This document shows, piece after piece, positions 1-8,058 of a DNA stretch of 35,215 bases. Under the pieces are notes generated by a model that saw only the letters and a list, made by a program, of their open reading frames with translations, searched no databases and was not told the origin of the DNA. The DNA is from Acidobacteriota bacterium. GTDB lineage: Bacteria; Acidobacteriota; Vicinamibacteria; Vicinamibacterales; CAVVIG01. The first letter of the stretch is position 1. Each line of letters starts with the position of its first letter. The stretch spans positions 1 to 35,215 of the forward strand of contig JAGWRA010000245.1 in assembly GCA_028876655.1 (NCBI GenBank). Direction: 5' to 3'. Position numbers and translations under genes: made by a program.

Positions 1-115
1 CACGCCGTCGCGCATGCCGGTGCCGGCAGCGGCGCGCGGTCCCGCCGCTGGACGCTCCGCCGGTCGGCCGCGGCCTGAGCCCGGGAGCCCGCCGCCAGGA
101 GCCCTTCAGGGGCTG
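1..115. other. Window edge, no assignable gene
   Basis: Several frames on the + strand are open across the edge. Frame 1 stops at TGA 76-78 and frame 2 at TAA 125-127, and either could be the tail of an upstream + strand gene. Neither short tail (Arg/Ala-rich or Pro-rich) resembles a family I know, so no call is made. A short GC-rich hairpin (AGCCC / GGGCT) lies near 100-115 but has no T-run. Confidence 0.3.
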
Positions 116-124
116 TGCTATCGT
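116..124 (+). promoter_or_regulatory. Possible extended -10 promoter for lolA
   Basis: TGCTATCGT is a TGn-extended -10 (TG at 116-117, hexamer TATCGT at 119-124). It lies 21 bases before the lolA TTG, and the Shine-Dalgarno sequence AAGGAG (132-137) falls between them. I see no -35 box. The prediction is from sequence only. Confidence 0.35.
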
Positions 125-145
125 TAAGGACAAGGAGCTCGTTCC

Positions 146-823
146 TTGTCCCTTCACGTCATTCCTGGCCTCGCGGTCGCCCTCACCCTCGTCGCGGGCC
201 CGGCGGTGCCAGTGTCGCCGCGCTCCGCCGACGCCAGCACCGTCGCCACCGCCCTCCAGCGGAAATACGACACGGTTCACGATTTTTCCGCGGATTTCAC
301 ACACAGCTATACCGGCGGGATCCTCGGCAAGACCGTGACCGAGCACGGACGGGTCTATGTCAAGAAACCCGGCCTGATGCGGTGGGAGTACGCGGCCCCC
401 AACAAGAAGCTCTTCGTGTCCGACGGCGTGAAGATCTATTCCTACATCCCGGCCGACCGGCAGGTCATCGTCTCTTCGGTGCCGCCGGCCGACCAGGCCA
501 CCACACCCACGCTGTTCCTGGCGGGCAAGGGGGACCTGAACCGCGATTTCGTCGCGACGCTGGTCGACTGGCCGGGGACGCCGCCGGAGGCCGAAGCCCT
601 GAAGCTGGTTCCGCGCCATCCTCAACGCGACTATGATTGGCTGATACTGGTCGTGGGACGGCAGAGCCTGCAGATCCGCAGGCTGGTCACCCGCGACGCG
701 CAGGGCGGGACCTCGTCGATCACCTTCACGGACGTGAAGGAGAACGTCGGGATGCCCGATCGGCTGTTCACCTTCAAGATTCCGCGCGGTGTCGATGTCG
801 TCACGGACAACCCGCAGCGTTGA
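146..823 (+). CDS. lolA: Outer-membrane lipoprotein carrier protein LolA
   Basis: LolA is the periplasmic chaperone that takes mature lipoproteins from the LolCDE transporter to the outer membrane. The 225-aa product has a hydrophobic Sec signal peptide in the first ~30 residues. A LolA-type beta-sandwich follows, with typical features: a FSADFTHSY stretch (~48-56), a GRVYVKKPGLMRWEY strand pair (~68-82), and a C-terminal segment on the pattern ITFTDV...DRLFTFKIP. The start is TTG at 146, placed by a strong AAGGAG at 132-137, 8 bases upstream. The next gene overlaps its 3' end by 35 bases, so the two are probably co-transcribed and linked through outer-membrane biogenesis. No LolB is present in the window. 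Confidence 0.88.
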   Translation: MSLHVIPGLAVALTLVAGPAVPVSPRSADASTVATALQRKYDTVHDFSADFTHSYTGGILGKTVTEHGRVYVKKPGLMRWEYAAPNKKLFVSDGVKIYSYIPADRQVIVSSVPPADQATTPTLFLAGKGDLNRDFVATLVDWPGTPPEAEALKLVPRHPQRDYDWLILVVGRQSLQIRRLVTRDAQGGTSSITFTDVKENVGMPDRLFTFKIPRGVDVVTDNPQR

Positions 824-2669
824 TCCCCCCTCCGGCCCGGTTCGCGCCATCCGGCCCGCGGTCCGCCTGCTGGCGCTCGCCCTGGCCGGCCTGCTGCTCA
901 CCGGCTGCGCGGCGGCCACGATCGCCGCGCGGCAGGGCGAGGAAGCCGAGCGGACCCAGAACTACGACCGCGCGGTCGTCGAATACACGCGCGCCCTGAA
1001 GCTGAAACCGGACGACACCCGCGTGCGGCTCGCGCTCGAGCGCGCGAAGCTCCGTGCGGCGCAGGACCATTTCGCCCGGGGGCGCCGCGACTACGCCATC
1101 GGCAAGCTGGACCAGGCGCTCGTCGAGTTCCAGATCGCCTCCGAGATGAACCCGACCAGCTCGGAAATCGAACACGAGCTGGACGCCACCCGTCAGGCCC
1201 TCCGCGCCAAGGTCGCCATCACCCCGGGCAGCCGCACGGCCCTGCAGCAACTGATCGATCGGTCGCGGCAGGCGCCGGCCGGCGGCCTCGGTCTGCCGCC
1301 GGATCTGAAGCTGCCCGACTCGCTCGTGTTCCGCGACGCGAGCACCCGCGACATCTTCACCGCCCTGGCCCGCTTCACCGGCCTCAGCATCATCTTCGAC
1401 CCGGCGTTCCAGGACAGCCGCCTGACGATCGACCTGCATCACACGACGCTGCAGGACGCCCTGACCTCGCTGACGCAGGCGACCGACACGTTCTACCAGG
1501 TGACCGCGCCGCGCACGATCGTCATCGCCCCCGACACGGCCGCCAAGCGGCGCGAGTACGAACAGGACGTGGTCCGGACCTTCTACCTGAGCAACGCCGA
1601 CCTGAAGGAAACGGTCGACCTCCTGCGGATGGTCGTCGACGCCCGGCGGATTGCGCCGATCACCTCGAACAACGCGATCACGATCAAGGACACGCCCGAG
1701 CGGGTGGCGGCGGCCGGGCGGATCATCGAGGCGATCGACAAGGCCCGTCCCGAGGTGGTCATCGACACCCAGCTGCTCGAGGTGGATCGGACGAAGCTGG
1801 CGGAATACGGCCTCAACCTGGCGTCCACCGACAGCGCCGGCAACCTGCAGTCCGGCATCTCCGGGTCGGCGTCGGTGTCGGGCGGCACGCTGACGCTCGA
1901 CAAGCTGCGGAACCTCTCGCAGGCGGACATCCTGCTGGCCAACCTGCCCGCGCTCTACTACCGGCTCCTGAAGTCGGACACCGACACCCGGACCCTGGCC
2001 AACCCGCAGCTGCGGACCTCGGACGGGGTCCCGGCCGATGCGGAGTTCGGCGACCGCGTCCCCGTCCCGGTGACCACCTTCACGCCGATCGCGACCGGTG
2101 GCACGGCGCAGCAGCCGATCGTCTCGTACAACTACGAGAACATCGGCGTGAACATCAACATCACGCCGCGCATCCACCACGACGACGACGTGTCGCTGGC
2201 GCTGAAGATCCAGGTCAGCAGCATCTCCGGCACCGGGTACGGCGGGCTGCCGACGTTCGGCAACCGTCAGATCAACACGGTGATCCGGCTGAAGGATGGC
2301 GAGACGAGCCTGCTGGCGGGACTGATCAGGGACGACCAGCGCGACGTGCTCGAAGGGGTGCCGGGGCTGAGCGACCTGCCGGTCATCGGCCAGCTGTTCG
2401 CCCACCACCAGAAGCTGAACGATCAGACCGACGTCATCCTGACCCTCACGCCGCACATCGTCCGGGTCCTGGATCTGAAGCCGTCGGATCTGGCGCCGTT
2501 CCGCGTCGGCCGCGATTCGCTGACCCCGGGCGGCGAGCTGACCGTGCCCGTGGCGCCGCCCGCCGCGCCCGGTGCGGGCCAGCCGCAGAAGCCGGGCTCC
2601 GGTCCGGCGCGACCGATTACTCCGCCCAAGGTCCCGCCGGGGCCACCCGGTGGCCACCGCCGCCGCTGA
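789..2669 (+). CDS. Secretin (GspD/PilQ-like) lipoprotein with N-terminal TPRs
   Basis: This 626-aa outer-membrane secretin subunit should form the channel of a type II secretion or type IV pilus-like machine. Residues 24-40 form a lipoprotein signal with lipobox LTGC (Cys40). TPR-like helices cover about 50-140. A short secretin/STN N0-type domain follows at about 180-250, then an N1/secretin_N domain at 258-318. The secretin core spans about 320-562, with VPGLSDLPVIGQLF near 524-537 and the LTLTPHIV strand at 551-558. The tail (580-626) is Pro/Gly-rich. Starts GTG 789 or ATG 795 both fit and both overlap lolA. It is shorter in N domains than a classical GspD. No other secretion genes are nearby, so the substrate and system remain unknown. 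Confidence 0.85.
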   Translation: MSMSSRTTRSVDPPSGPVRAIRPAVRLLALALAGLLLTGCAAATIAARQGEEAERTQNYDRAVVEYTRALKLKPDDTRVRLALERAKLRAAQDHFARGRRDYAIGKLDQALVEFQIASEMNPTSSEIEHELDATRQALRAKVAITPGSRTALQQLIDRSRQAPAGGLGLPPDLKLPDSLVFRDASTRDIFTALARFTGLSIIFDPAFQDSRLTIDLHHTTLQDALTSLTQATDTFYQVTAPRTIVIAPDTAAKRREYEQDVVRTFYLSNADLKETVDLLRMVVDARRIAPITSNNAITIKDTPERVAAAGRIIEAIDKARPEVVIDTQLLEVDRTKLAEYGLNLASTDSAGNLQSGISGSASVSGGTLTLDKLRNLSQADILLANLPALYYRLLKSDTDTRTLANPQLRTSDGVPADAEFGDRVPVPVTTFTPIATGGTAQQPIVSYNYENIGVNINITPRIHHDDDVSLALKIQVSSISGTGYGGLPTFGNRQINTVIRLKDGETSLLAGLIRDDQRDVLEGVPGLSDLPVIGQLFAHHQKLNDQTDVILTLTPHIVRVLDLKPSDLAPFRVGRDSLTPGGELTVPVAPPAAPGAGQPQKPGSGPARPITPPKVPPGPPGGHRRR

Positions 2670-2675
2670 CGCGGC

Positions 2676-3935
2676 TCAGGCCGCCTCCCGCGACACTTTC
2701 GCGCCGAGCTGGCGCAGCCGGGCGACCAGCTGCGTATAGCCCCGCTCCACCGTCTCGAGCGGCGCCAGGCGGCTCTCGCCATCGGCGGCCAGCGCGGCGG
2801 CGATCAGCGCCATCCCCGACCGCAGGTCGCGGCTGTCGAGCGGCCGGCCGCGCAGCCGGCTCGGGCCGTTCACGATGATCCGGTGCGGATCGCAGAGGAA
2901 CAGATCCGCCCGCATGCCGCTCAACTGCTCGAGCGCGAAGAGCCGCAGTTCGTACATCCAGTCGTGCACGAGCGTCCGGCCCTCGGCCTGCGTCGCCAGC
3001 ACCGTGACGAGGCTGACCAGGTCGCTCGGGAACCCCGGCCAGAGGCCGGTGGTGATCCGGCCGGCCGCCACCGGCTTCGACGCCTCTACCCTGAAGATCC
3101 CGGCGTCCATCGAGCAGCGCACCTGCATCTGCTTCAGGACGGCCGCGACCACCTCGATGTCCTCGTCGCGCGCCCCGCCGATCTCGATCTCGCCCCCGGT
3201 GACGGCGGCCACGACCGCCCAGCTCCCGGCTTCGATGTAGTCCCCGTTCAGGGCATGGGTCGCGCCCGACAGATCGCATCCGCCCTCGATGCGCAGCGTC
3301 GAGGTCCCGGCACCGATGATGCCGACGCCCATCTTCCCCAGGAACCGGCAGAGCTCGACGACGTGCGGCTCGCAGGCCGCGTGACGGATCTCGGTGATGC
3401 CCGGCGCCGCCGCCGCCGCGAGAATCGCCGTCTCGGTCCCGGTGACCGAGGCTTCCTGCAGGTAGATCGACGTCGGCCTGAGGCCGTCCGGGACCTCGAG
3501 TGCGTGGATGTCGCTCTCCACCATCCGCGCGCCCATGGCGACCAGCGCCTCGAGATGAGTGGCGATCGTCCGGCGCGCCGGGAAATCACCGCCCGGCGGC
3601 GCAAGCCGCGCGCGGCCCCGCCGCGCCAGCAGCGGCCCCAGCAGGAGCACCGAGCCGCGCAGCCGGCCGACCAGCGTCCGGTCGGGCTCGTCCCTGTTCA
3701 CGCTCGCGCAGCAGACGCGGAGCGTCGACGTCCCGAGGCCATGCACCTCCGCCCCGAGGTCCTGCAGCAGGCGGACCATCACCTCGACGTCGCCGATCCG
3801 CGGCATGTTGGTCAGCGTGCATTCCTTCGACGTCAGCAGGCAGGCCGCCAGCAGCGGCAGCGCCGCGTTCTTGTTCCCTTCGACGTCGAGGCGCCCGGAC
3901 AACCGGGTGCCTCCCTCGATCAGCAGCGTGGACAT
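2676..3935 (-). CDS. murA: UDP-N-acetylglucosamine 1-carboxyvinyltransferase MurA, Cys-to-Asp type
   Basis: MurA catalyses the first committed step of peptidoglycan synthesis, moving enolpyruvyl from PEP to UDP-GlcNAc in the cytoplasm. The 419-aa length is normal. The N-terminal GNKNAALPLLAA (20-31) carries the Lys22/Asn23 pair. GFPSDL holds the usual catalytic Asp, and ERGY near the C terminus holds the PEP-contacting Arg. The mobile loop reads PPGGDFPARRT, so the residue equivalent to E. coli Cys115 is Asp117. Known Asp-type MurAs, such as the mycobacterial and chlamydial enzymes, are naturally fosfomycin resistant. The gene lies downstream of murB across a 105-bp repetitive spacer and converges on the secretin gene with a 6-bp gap. 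I see no clear Shine-Dalgarno before ATG 3935. Confidence 0.93.
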   Translation of the reverse strand: MSTLLIEGGTRLSGRLDVEGNKNAALPLLAACLLTSKECTLTNMPRIGDVEVMVRLLQDLGAEVHGLGTSTLRVCCASVNRDEPDRTLVGRLRGSVLLLGPLLARRGRARLAPPGGDFPARRTIATHLEALVAMGARMVESDIHALEVPDGLRPTSIYLQEASVTGTETAILAAAAAPGITEIRHAACEPHVVELCRFLGKMGVGIIGAGTSTLRIEGGCDLSGATHALNGDYIEAGSWAVVAAVTGGEIEIGGARDEDIEVVAAVLKQMQVRCSMDAGIFRVEASKPVAAGRITTGLWPGFPSDLVSLVTVLATQAEGRTLVHDWMYELRLFALEQLSGMRADLFLCDPHRIIVNGPSRLRGRPLDSRDLRSGMALIAAALAADGESRLAPLETVERGYTQLVARLRQLGAKVSREAA

Positions 3936-4040
3936 GGGTCAGGTGTTGACTTCCAGTTGTCAGTTCTCAGTCTTGAGTTGTGAGTTCTGAGTCGTCCCGT
4001 AGCCCGTAGCCTGGAGCCCGAAGCCCGCGGCCCGTAGCCC
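3936..4040. repeat. Low-complexity repeat spacer between murB and murA
   Basis: The spacer holds two short-period degenerate arrays. About 3951-3993 repeats AGTTGTCAGTTCTCAGT / GAGTTGTGAGTTCTGAGT and contains an internal inverted repeat (CTCAgtctTGAG). About 3996-4036 repeats a CCCGTAG / CCCGAAG heptamer around GAGCCCG. Both differ sharply in composition from the neighbouring codons, and I find no plausible ORF. They look like a slippage-prone or dispersed intergenic family rather than a promoter. Confidence 0.6.
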
Positions 4041-4991
4041 TCAGAATTCTCCCAGGCAGACGATTTCATCACGCAACACCACGCCGAACCGGGCCTGCAC
4101 TTCGCGGCGGCACAATTCGACGAGCGCCCGGATGTCGGCCGCGCGTGCCTGGCCGTCGTTCACGATGAAATTGCCGTGCGTCGGCGACACGCGGGCGCCG
4201 CCCATGGTCCGCCCCTTCAGCCCGGCGCGATCGACCAGCGCGCCCGCCGACGCCGGCATCCCTTCGGGTAACCGGTCGATCCCGGGATCCGGGTTCTGGA
4301 AGATGCAGCCCGCGCTCGGGCTGTCGAGCGGCTGCGTCCGCTTCCGGAACGCCAGTGATTGGCGCGCCACAGCCCGCAGCTGCTCCGGATCGCCCGCGCC
4401 GACCCGGAACACCGCCGACAGCAGCACCTCCCCGGTCCGCTGCAGCCGGCTTCGATCGTACCCGAATTCCATCGCGGACTGCGGGACGTCCTTCACGGCG
4501 CCCTCGCGATCGACCAGGCGCACCTCGGCGACCAGCTCGCCGAGCAGACGCCCGCCGTAGTGCGCGTTTCCGTGGATGCCCCCGCCGACCGTGCCGGGCG
4601 TGCCGGCCCAGGCTTCGAGACCCGCGAGCCCGCGGCCGACGGTCCAGCGCACGAGGCCGTTGATCGTGACGGCCGCATCCGCCCGGACCCGGCCCGGTCC
4701 TTCCTCGACGATCGCCCCGCCACGCGGACGGATGACGAGCCCGCGGATGCCGCGGTCGCCGATGAGGACGTTCGAGCCACCGCCGAGGATCGTCACGGAC
4801 TGGCCGGCCTCGTGCGCCAGCGTCAGCGCGCGGCGGACCTCCTCGGCCCCGTGTGCCTCGACCAGCCAGTCGGCAGGACCGCCGACCTTGAAGGTCGTGA
4901 ACGAGGCGAGCGGCACGTCGCGTCCGACCCGCGCGCGGCCGAAGGCCTCCACCAGTGCGGCGTCGAAGCGGGCGTCCGGCGCGCCGGTCAT
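4041..4991 (-). CDS. murB: UDP-N-acetylenolpyruvoylglucosamine reductase MurB
   Basis: MurB uses NADPH and FAD to reduce the MurA product to UDP-MurNAc. The 316-aa protein shows the FAD-binding module: TFKVGGPA (33-40), GGGSNVL (70-76) and GTPGTVGGGIHGNAH (130-144). FGYDRS (177-182) is a type II-like YxxxR region and Glu309 is the C-terminal acid. The catalytic Ser position (E. coli Ser229, in an AGS motif) is Cys229 here, in PSAGCIFQNP. ATG 4991 overlaps the pxpC stop (ATGA), which implies translational coupling. It works together with murA immediately downstream. Confidence 0.93.
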   Translation of the reverse strand: MTGAPDARFDAALVEAFGRARVGRDVPLASFTTFKVGGPADWLVEAHGAEEVRRALTLAHEAGQSVTILGGGSNVLIGDRGIRGLVIRPRGGAIVEEGPGRVRADAAVTINGLVRWTVGRGLAGLEAWAGTPGTVGGGIHGNAHYGGRLLGELVAEVRLVDREGAVKDVPQSAMEFGYDRSRLQRTGEVLLSAVFRVGAGDPEQLRAVARQSLAFRKRTQPLDSPSAGCIFQNPDPGIDRLPEGMPASAGALVDRAGLKGRTMGGARVSPTHGNFIVNDGQARAADIRALVELCRREVQARFGVVLRDEIVCLGEF

Positions 4992-5917
4992 GACTGCACG
5001 AACGGCCGCTCCTGCTCGATGAGCGCCCTGAGCGCCTCGCGCAGCGTGCAGACGCGAAAGCCGATCCAGTCCCCCGGGGCCAGCTGCCCGGCAAGGGCCA
5101 GGTCGGCGGTGATCACCGTCGCGATCTTCGGATACCCGCCCGTGGTCTGCCGGTCGGCCATCAGCAGGATCGGCTGCCCGGACGCCGGCACCTGCAGGAC
5201 CCCGAGCGGCGTCGCGTCCGAGATGATGTCGGCCCCGCGCGCGTGCGTCAGCGGCGGGCCGTCGAGACGGTAGCCCATGCGATCCGACCGCGTCGAGATC
5301 GTGAAGCGGGCCGACTCCAGCGTGCGCAGGGCCTCGTCGGTGAAGTACTCCGCCTGCGGGCCGGGCCGGACGCGCAGGACGGCACCGCCTTCGGGCAGCG
5401 GCACGATGGGCGGCAGCCGCCAGCCCTGGCGGGGGACTCGGCCGGTCACGGGGCCCGACTGCAGGCGATCTCCAGCCCGCAGCGCGCGTCCCGACAGCCC
5501 CCCCATCGCACTGATGAGGTGCGTGGCCCTGCTGCCGAAAACGGCCGGCACCTGCAGGCCGCCGGCGATCGCCAGGTACGACCGCGCCCCACGCCGGGGC
5601 CCGCCGAACGCCAGCACCGCGCCGGCCTCGGCCTGGCAGACCGTGTTGGTCGGCAGCCGCCGGCCGTCGAGCCGCGGTCCCAGATCGGCGCCGGTCAGCG
5701 CGAAGGTGGCGGCCTGTTCGAACACCAGTTCCGGACCGATCAGCGTCAGTTCGAGCGTGGCCGCGTTCTCGGGGTTGCCGACCAGCAGATTGGCGAGCCG
5801 GTGCGCGTAGGGATCCATCGGCCCGGCCACCGGTACGCCTGACGCCTGATGCCCCCAGCGCCCGAGATCCTGCACCGTGGTCAGCAGCCCCGGCTTGATG
5901 ATGCGGATGGATGCCAC
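4988..5917 (-). CDS. pxpC: 5-oxoprolinase subunit PxpC (biotin-dependent carboxyltransferase-like)
   Basis: PxpC (KipA/YbgK family) is a subunit of the ATP-dependent 5-oxoprolinase PxpABC, which opens pyroglutamate to glutamate in the cytoplasm. The 309-aa protein shows the family signatures: PGLLTTVQDLGRWG near 9-22, GVPVAGPMD (27-35), LELTLIGPE (55-63), SDRMGYRLDGP and SGQPILLMADRQTTGGYPKIA. The start is GTG 5917. It lies 21 bases after pxpB and overlaps murB by 4 bases. The third subunit, PxpA (LamB/YcsF), is not in the window. It sits in the middle of a peptidoglycan recycling cluster. Confidence 0.9.
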   Translation of the reverse strand: MASIRIIKPGLLTTVQDLGRWGHQASGVPVAGPMDPYAHRLANLLVGNPENAATLELTLIGPELVFEQAATFALTGADLGPRLDGRRLPTNTVCQAEAGAVLAFGGPRRGARSYLAIAGGLQVPAVFGSRATHLISAMGGLSGRALRAGDRLQSGPVTGRVPRQGWRLPPIVPLPEGGAVLRVRPGPQAEYFTDEALRTLESARFTISTRSDRMGYRLDGPPLTHARGADIISDATPLGVLQVPASGQPILLMADRQTTGGYPKIATVITADLALAGQLAPGDWIGFRVCTLREALRALIEQERPFVQS

Positions 5918-5938
5918 GCGTCTGGGTCTCCGTTGCGG

Positions 5939-6658
5939 TCAGCGCGTCCCGGTCTCGCCGGCCAGACGCGCGTATTCGGCGGGCGCGATCGCCACGAACT
6001 TCACGGCGTCCCCAGCCTGCATCAGGAAGGGCCGTGGCCGCGTCGGATCGAACGGCGCGATCGGCGTCCGGCCGATCAACTGCCAGCCGCCAGGGCTCTC
6101 GGAGGGATAGATGCCTGTCTGCCGTCCGGCGATGCCGACCGACCGCGCCGGCACCTTCACGCGCGGTGTCGCGTGGCGCGGCATGGCGATCCGCTCGTCG
6201 ACCAGCCCGAGATACGCGAAGCCCGGGATGAACCCGAGCATGTACACCCGGTAGACCTGACTGGTATGCCGCTCGACGACCTCGTCCTCGCTGCAGCCCG
6301 CGTGCCGCGCCACGGCCGCGAGGTCGGGGCCCAGCGTGCCGCCGTAGCAGACGGGGATTTCGATCGGCGCCTGCGCGCCGGTGCCCGCCGGCGCCGGCTG
6401 CGCCCCTTCCCGTTCGAGCAGGGCCCCGAGCGACGCCAGGTCGGTGCGCAGCGGATCGAAGTACACCGCCACGGCCCGGTAGGTCGGCACGACGTCCCGG
6501 ACGCCGGGATGACGGGCGGCGGCAACGGCCCGCGCGCAGGCGATCGCCCGCGCGTTGACGCCCGGGTCGACGCGGTCCTCGAACTCCACGACCAGGGCCG
6601 AGTCGCCGGCCTCGACGATGCGGAAGCCTCCGGGAGGCACGAGCGGCATGACCGTCAT
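5939..6658 (-). CDS. pxpB: 5-oxoprolinase subunit PxpB (KipI-like)
   Basis: PxpB pairs with PxpC in 5-oxoprolinase; in Bacillus the same family contains the kinase inhibitor KipI. The 239-aa protein begins MTVMPLVPPGG at ATG 6658, which overlaps the mpl stop (ATGA, 6655-6658). An in-frame ATG at 6649 is an alternative. Diagnostic motifs are IPVCYGGTLGPDL, the TSQVYRVYMLGFIPGFAYLG core, RVKVPARSVGIAGRQTGIYP and SPGGWQLIGRTP. The open frame extends further upstream, but that part lies antisense-free inside mpl and has no family similarity, so I excluded it. No pxpA is adjacent. Confidence 0.9.
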   Translation of the reverse strand: MTVMPLVPPGGFRIVEAGDSALVVEFEDRVDPGVNARAIACARAVAAARHPGVRDVVPTYRAVAVYFDPLRTDLASLGALLEREGAQPAPAGTGAQAPIEIPVCYGGTLGPDLAAVARHAGCSEDEVVERHTSQVYRVYMLGFIPGFAYLGLVDERIAMPRHATPRVKVPARSVGIAGRQTGIYPSESPGGWQLIGRTPIAPFDPTRPRPFLMQAGDAVKFVAIAPAEYARLAGETGTR

Positions 6659-8058
6659 GCGCTCAGCACCTCGAGCAGGCGCCGGTGGATGCCGGCGAAG
6701 CCGCCGTTGGACATGATGACCACGCGGTCGCCCGGCTCGCGCTCGCGGGCGATGGTGGCAATGATGTCGTCCACCTCTGCGATGTAACGGGCCGCCTTGC
6801 CGCGTCCCTTCAGATCGGCCACCAGCTCGGTCGCCGACAGCCGCTCGTCTTCCGGCAGGCTGCTGCGATACACCGCCGCGATCACCACCTCGTCGGCCGC
6901 ATCGAATGCGGTGGCGAAGTCCTTCTGGAAGACCCGCCGGCATGACGAGGCGGACCGGGGCTCGAACACGGCCCAGATCCGCCCGCCCCCACCGGCCGCC
7001 CGCAGGCCGGCCAGCGTCTCGGCAACGGCCGTCGGGTGATGGGCGAAGTCGTCGTAGATCGTCACGCCCCCCGCCGTCCCCACGATCTCCAGCCGCCGGC
7101 GCACCCCCAGGAACCGGCGCAGCCCCTCGCCGAGCCGCTCGGCATCGATGCCGACCTCGGCGCCGATGGCGAGCGCCGCCAGCGCGTTGCGGACGTTGTG
7201 CTGTCCGACGAGCGGCATCTCGAACCGGCCGTAGACCTGGCCGTTCCTGCGGACCTTGAACACCGTCCCCCCCGGCGTCGGCTCGCTGTCGTAGGCCTGC
7301 CAGTCGGCCTCGCTCCCGAGCCCGAAGGTCTGCACGCGCGACCGGGCCCGTACCGCCAGCGCGGCGGCCTCCGGGCTGTCGCTGCCCAGCAGGAGCAGAC
7401 CGCCGCGGGGGATCAGGTTGACCAGCCGCTGAAACGCGAGCCGGACGGCATCGAGGTCGCGATAGATGTCGGCGTGGTCGAACTCCACGTTGCCGATGAC
7501 GGCGATGTCGGGCAGGTACTTCAGGAACTTCGCCGTCTTGTCGAAGAACGCGCTGTCGTACTCGTCGCCTTCGATGACGAAGTCGCGGCCGAGGCCGGCG
7601 CGATAGCTCGATCCGCCGTCACCGAGGTTCTTCGCAATGCCCCCGACGAACACGCTGGGATCGGCCCCGCCGTGGACGAGCAGCCACCCGGCCAGCGACG
7701 TCGTCGTGGTCTTCCCGTGCGTGCCGGCCACCACGATCGATCGCGCGCCCCAGAGGAAGTGGTCGCGGATCGCCTCGGGCAGCGAGCAGTACCGGATCTT
7801 GCGATCGAGTACTTCTTCGAGCTCGGGATTGCCCCGCGAGATCGCGTTGCCGACGATCACCAGATCGAGATCGGCCGTGATGTGCGCCGGGTCGAACCCT
7901 TCGAGCGCCTCGATCCGCTCGGCGGCCAGGAAGTCGCTCATCGGCGGGTAGACGTGCTCGTCCGATCCGCGCACGGCGAAGCCCTTGCGCGCGAGCAGCG
8001 CCGCCAGTGTCGCCATGGCGGTCCCGCAGATGCCGATGAAGTAGACCCGTTGCGTCAT
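6655..8058 (-). CDS. mpl: UDP-N-acetylmuramate:L-Ala-gamma-D-Glu-meso-DAP ligase Mpl
   Basis: Mpl is the recycling ligase that joins salvaged tripeptide straight to UDP-MurNAc, bypassing MurC, MurD and MurE. The 467-aa protein begins MTQRVYFIGICGTAMATLA. It carries the Mur-ligase P-loop GTHGKTTTT (~114-122), the metal-binding region VIGNVEFDHADIY, NVRNALAALA, and YDDFAHHPTAV in the C-terminal domain. The HxMxFIGICGTAMA start and the FDHADIY pattern favour Mpl over MurC. ATG 8058 is set by the family N terminus and by its ATGA overlap with the ldcA stop. Upstream ldcA and nagZ supply its substrates. Confidence 0.93.
   Translation of the reverse strand: MTQRVYFIGICGTAMATLAALLARKGFAVRGSDEHVYPPMSDFLAAERIEALEGFDPAHITADLDLVIVGNAISRGNPELEEVLDRKIRYCSLPEAIRDHFLWGARSIVVAGTHGKTTTTSLAGWLLVHGGADPSVFVGGIAKNLGDGGSSYRAGLGRDFVIEGDEYDSAFFDKTAKFLKYLPDIAVIGNVEFDHADIYRDLDAVRLAFQRLVNLIPRGGLLLLGSDSPEAAALAVRARSRVQTFGLGSEADWQAYDSEPTPGGTVFKVRRNGQVYGRFEMPLVGQHNVRNALAALAIGAEVGIDAERLGEGLRRFLGVRRRLEIVGTAGGVTIYDDFAHHPTAVAETLAGLRAAGGGGRIWAVFEPRSASSCRRVFQKDFATAFDAADEVVIAAVYRSSLPEDERLSATELVADLKGRGKAARYIAEVDDIIATIAREREPGDRVVIMSNGGFAGIHRRLLEVLSA

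Noticed and set aside
1-127. C-terminal tail of an upstream gene such as ftsK, which often precedes lolA
   Set aside because: More than one frame is open and none shows a recognisable domain end; not assignable from this window.
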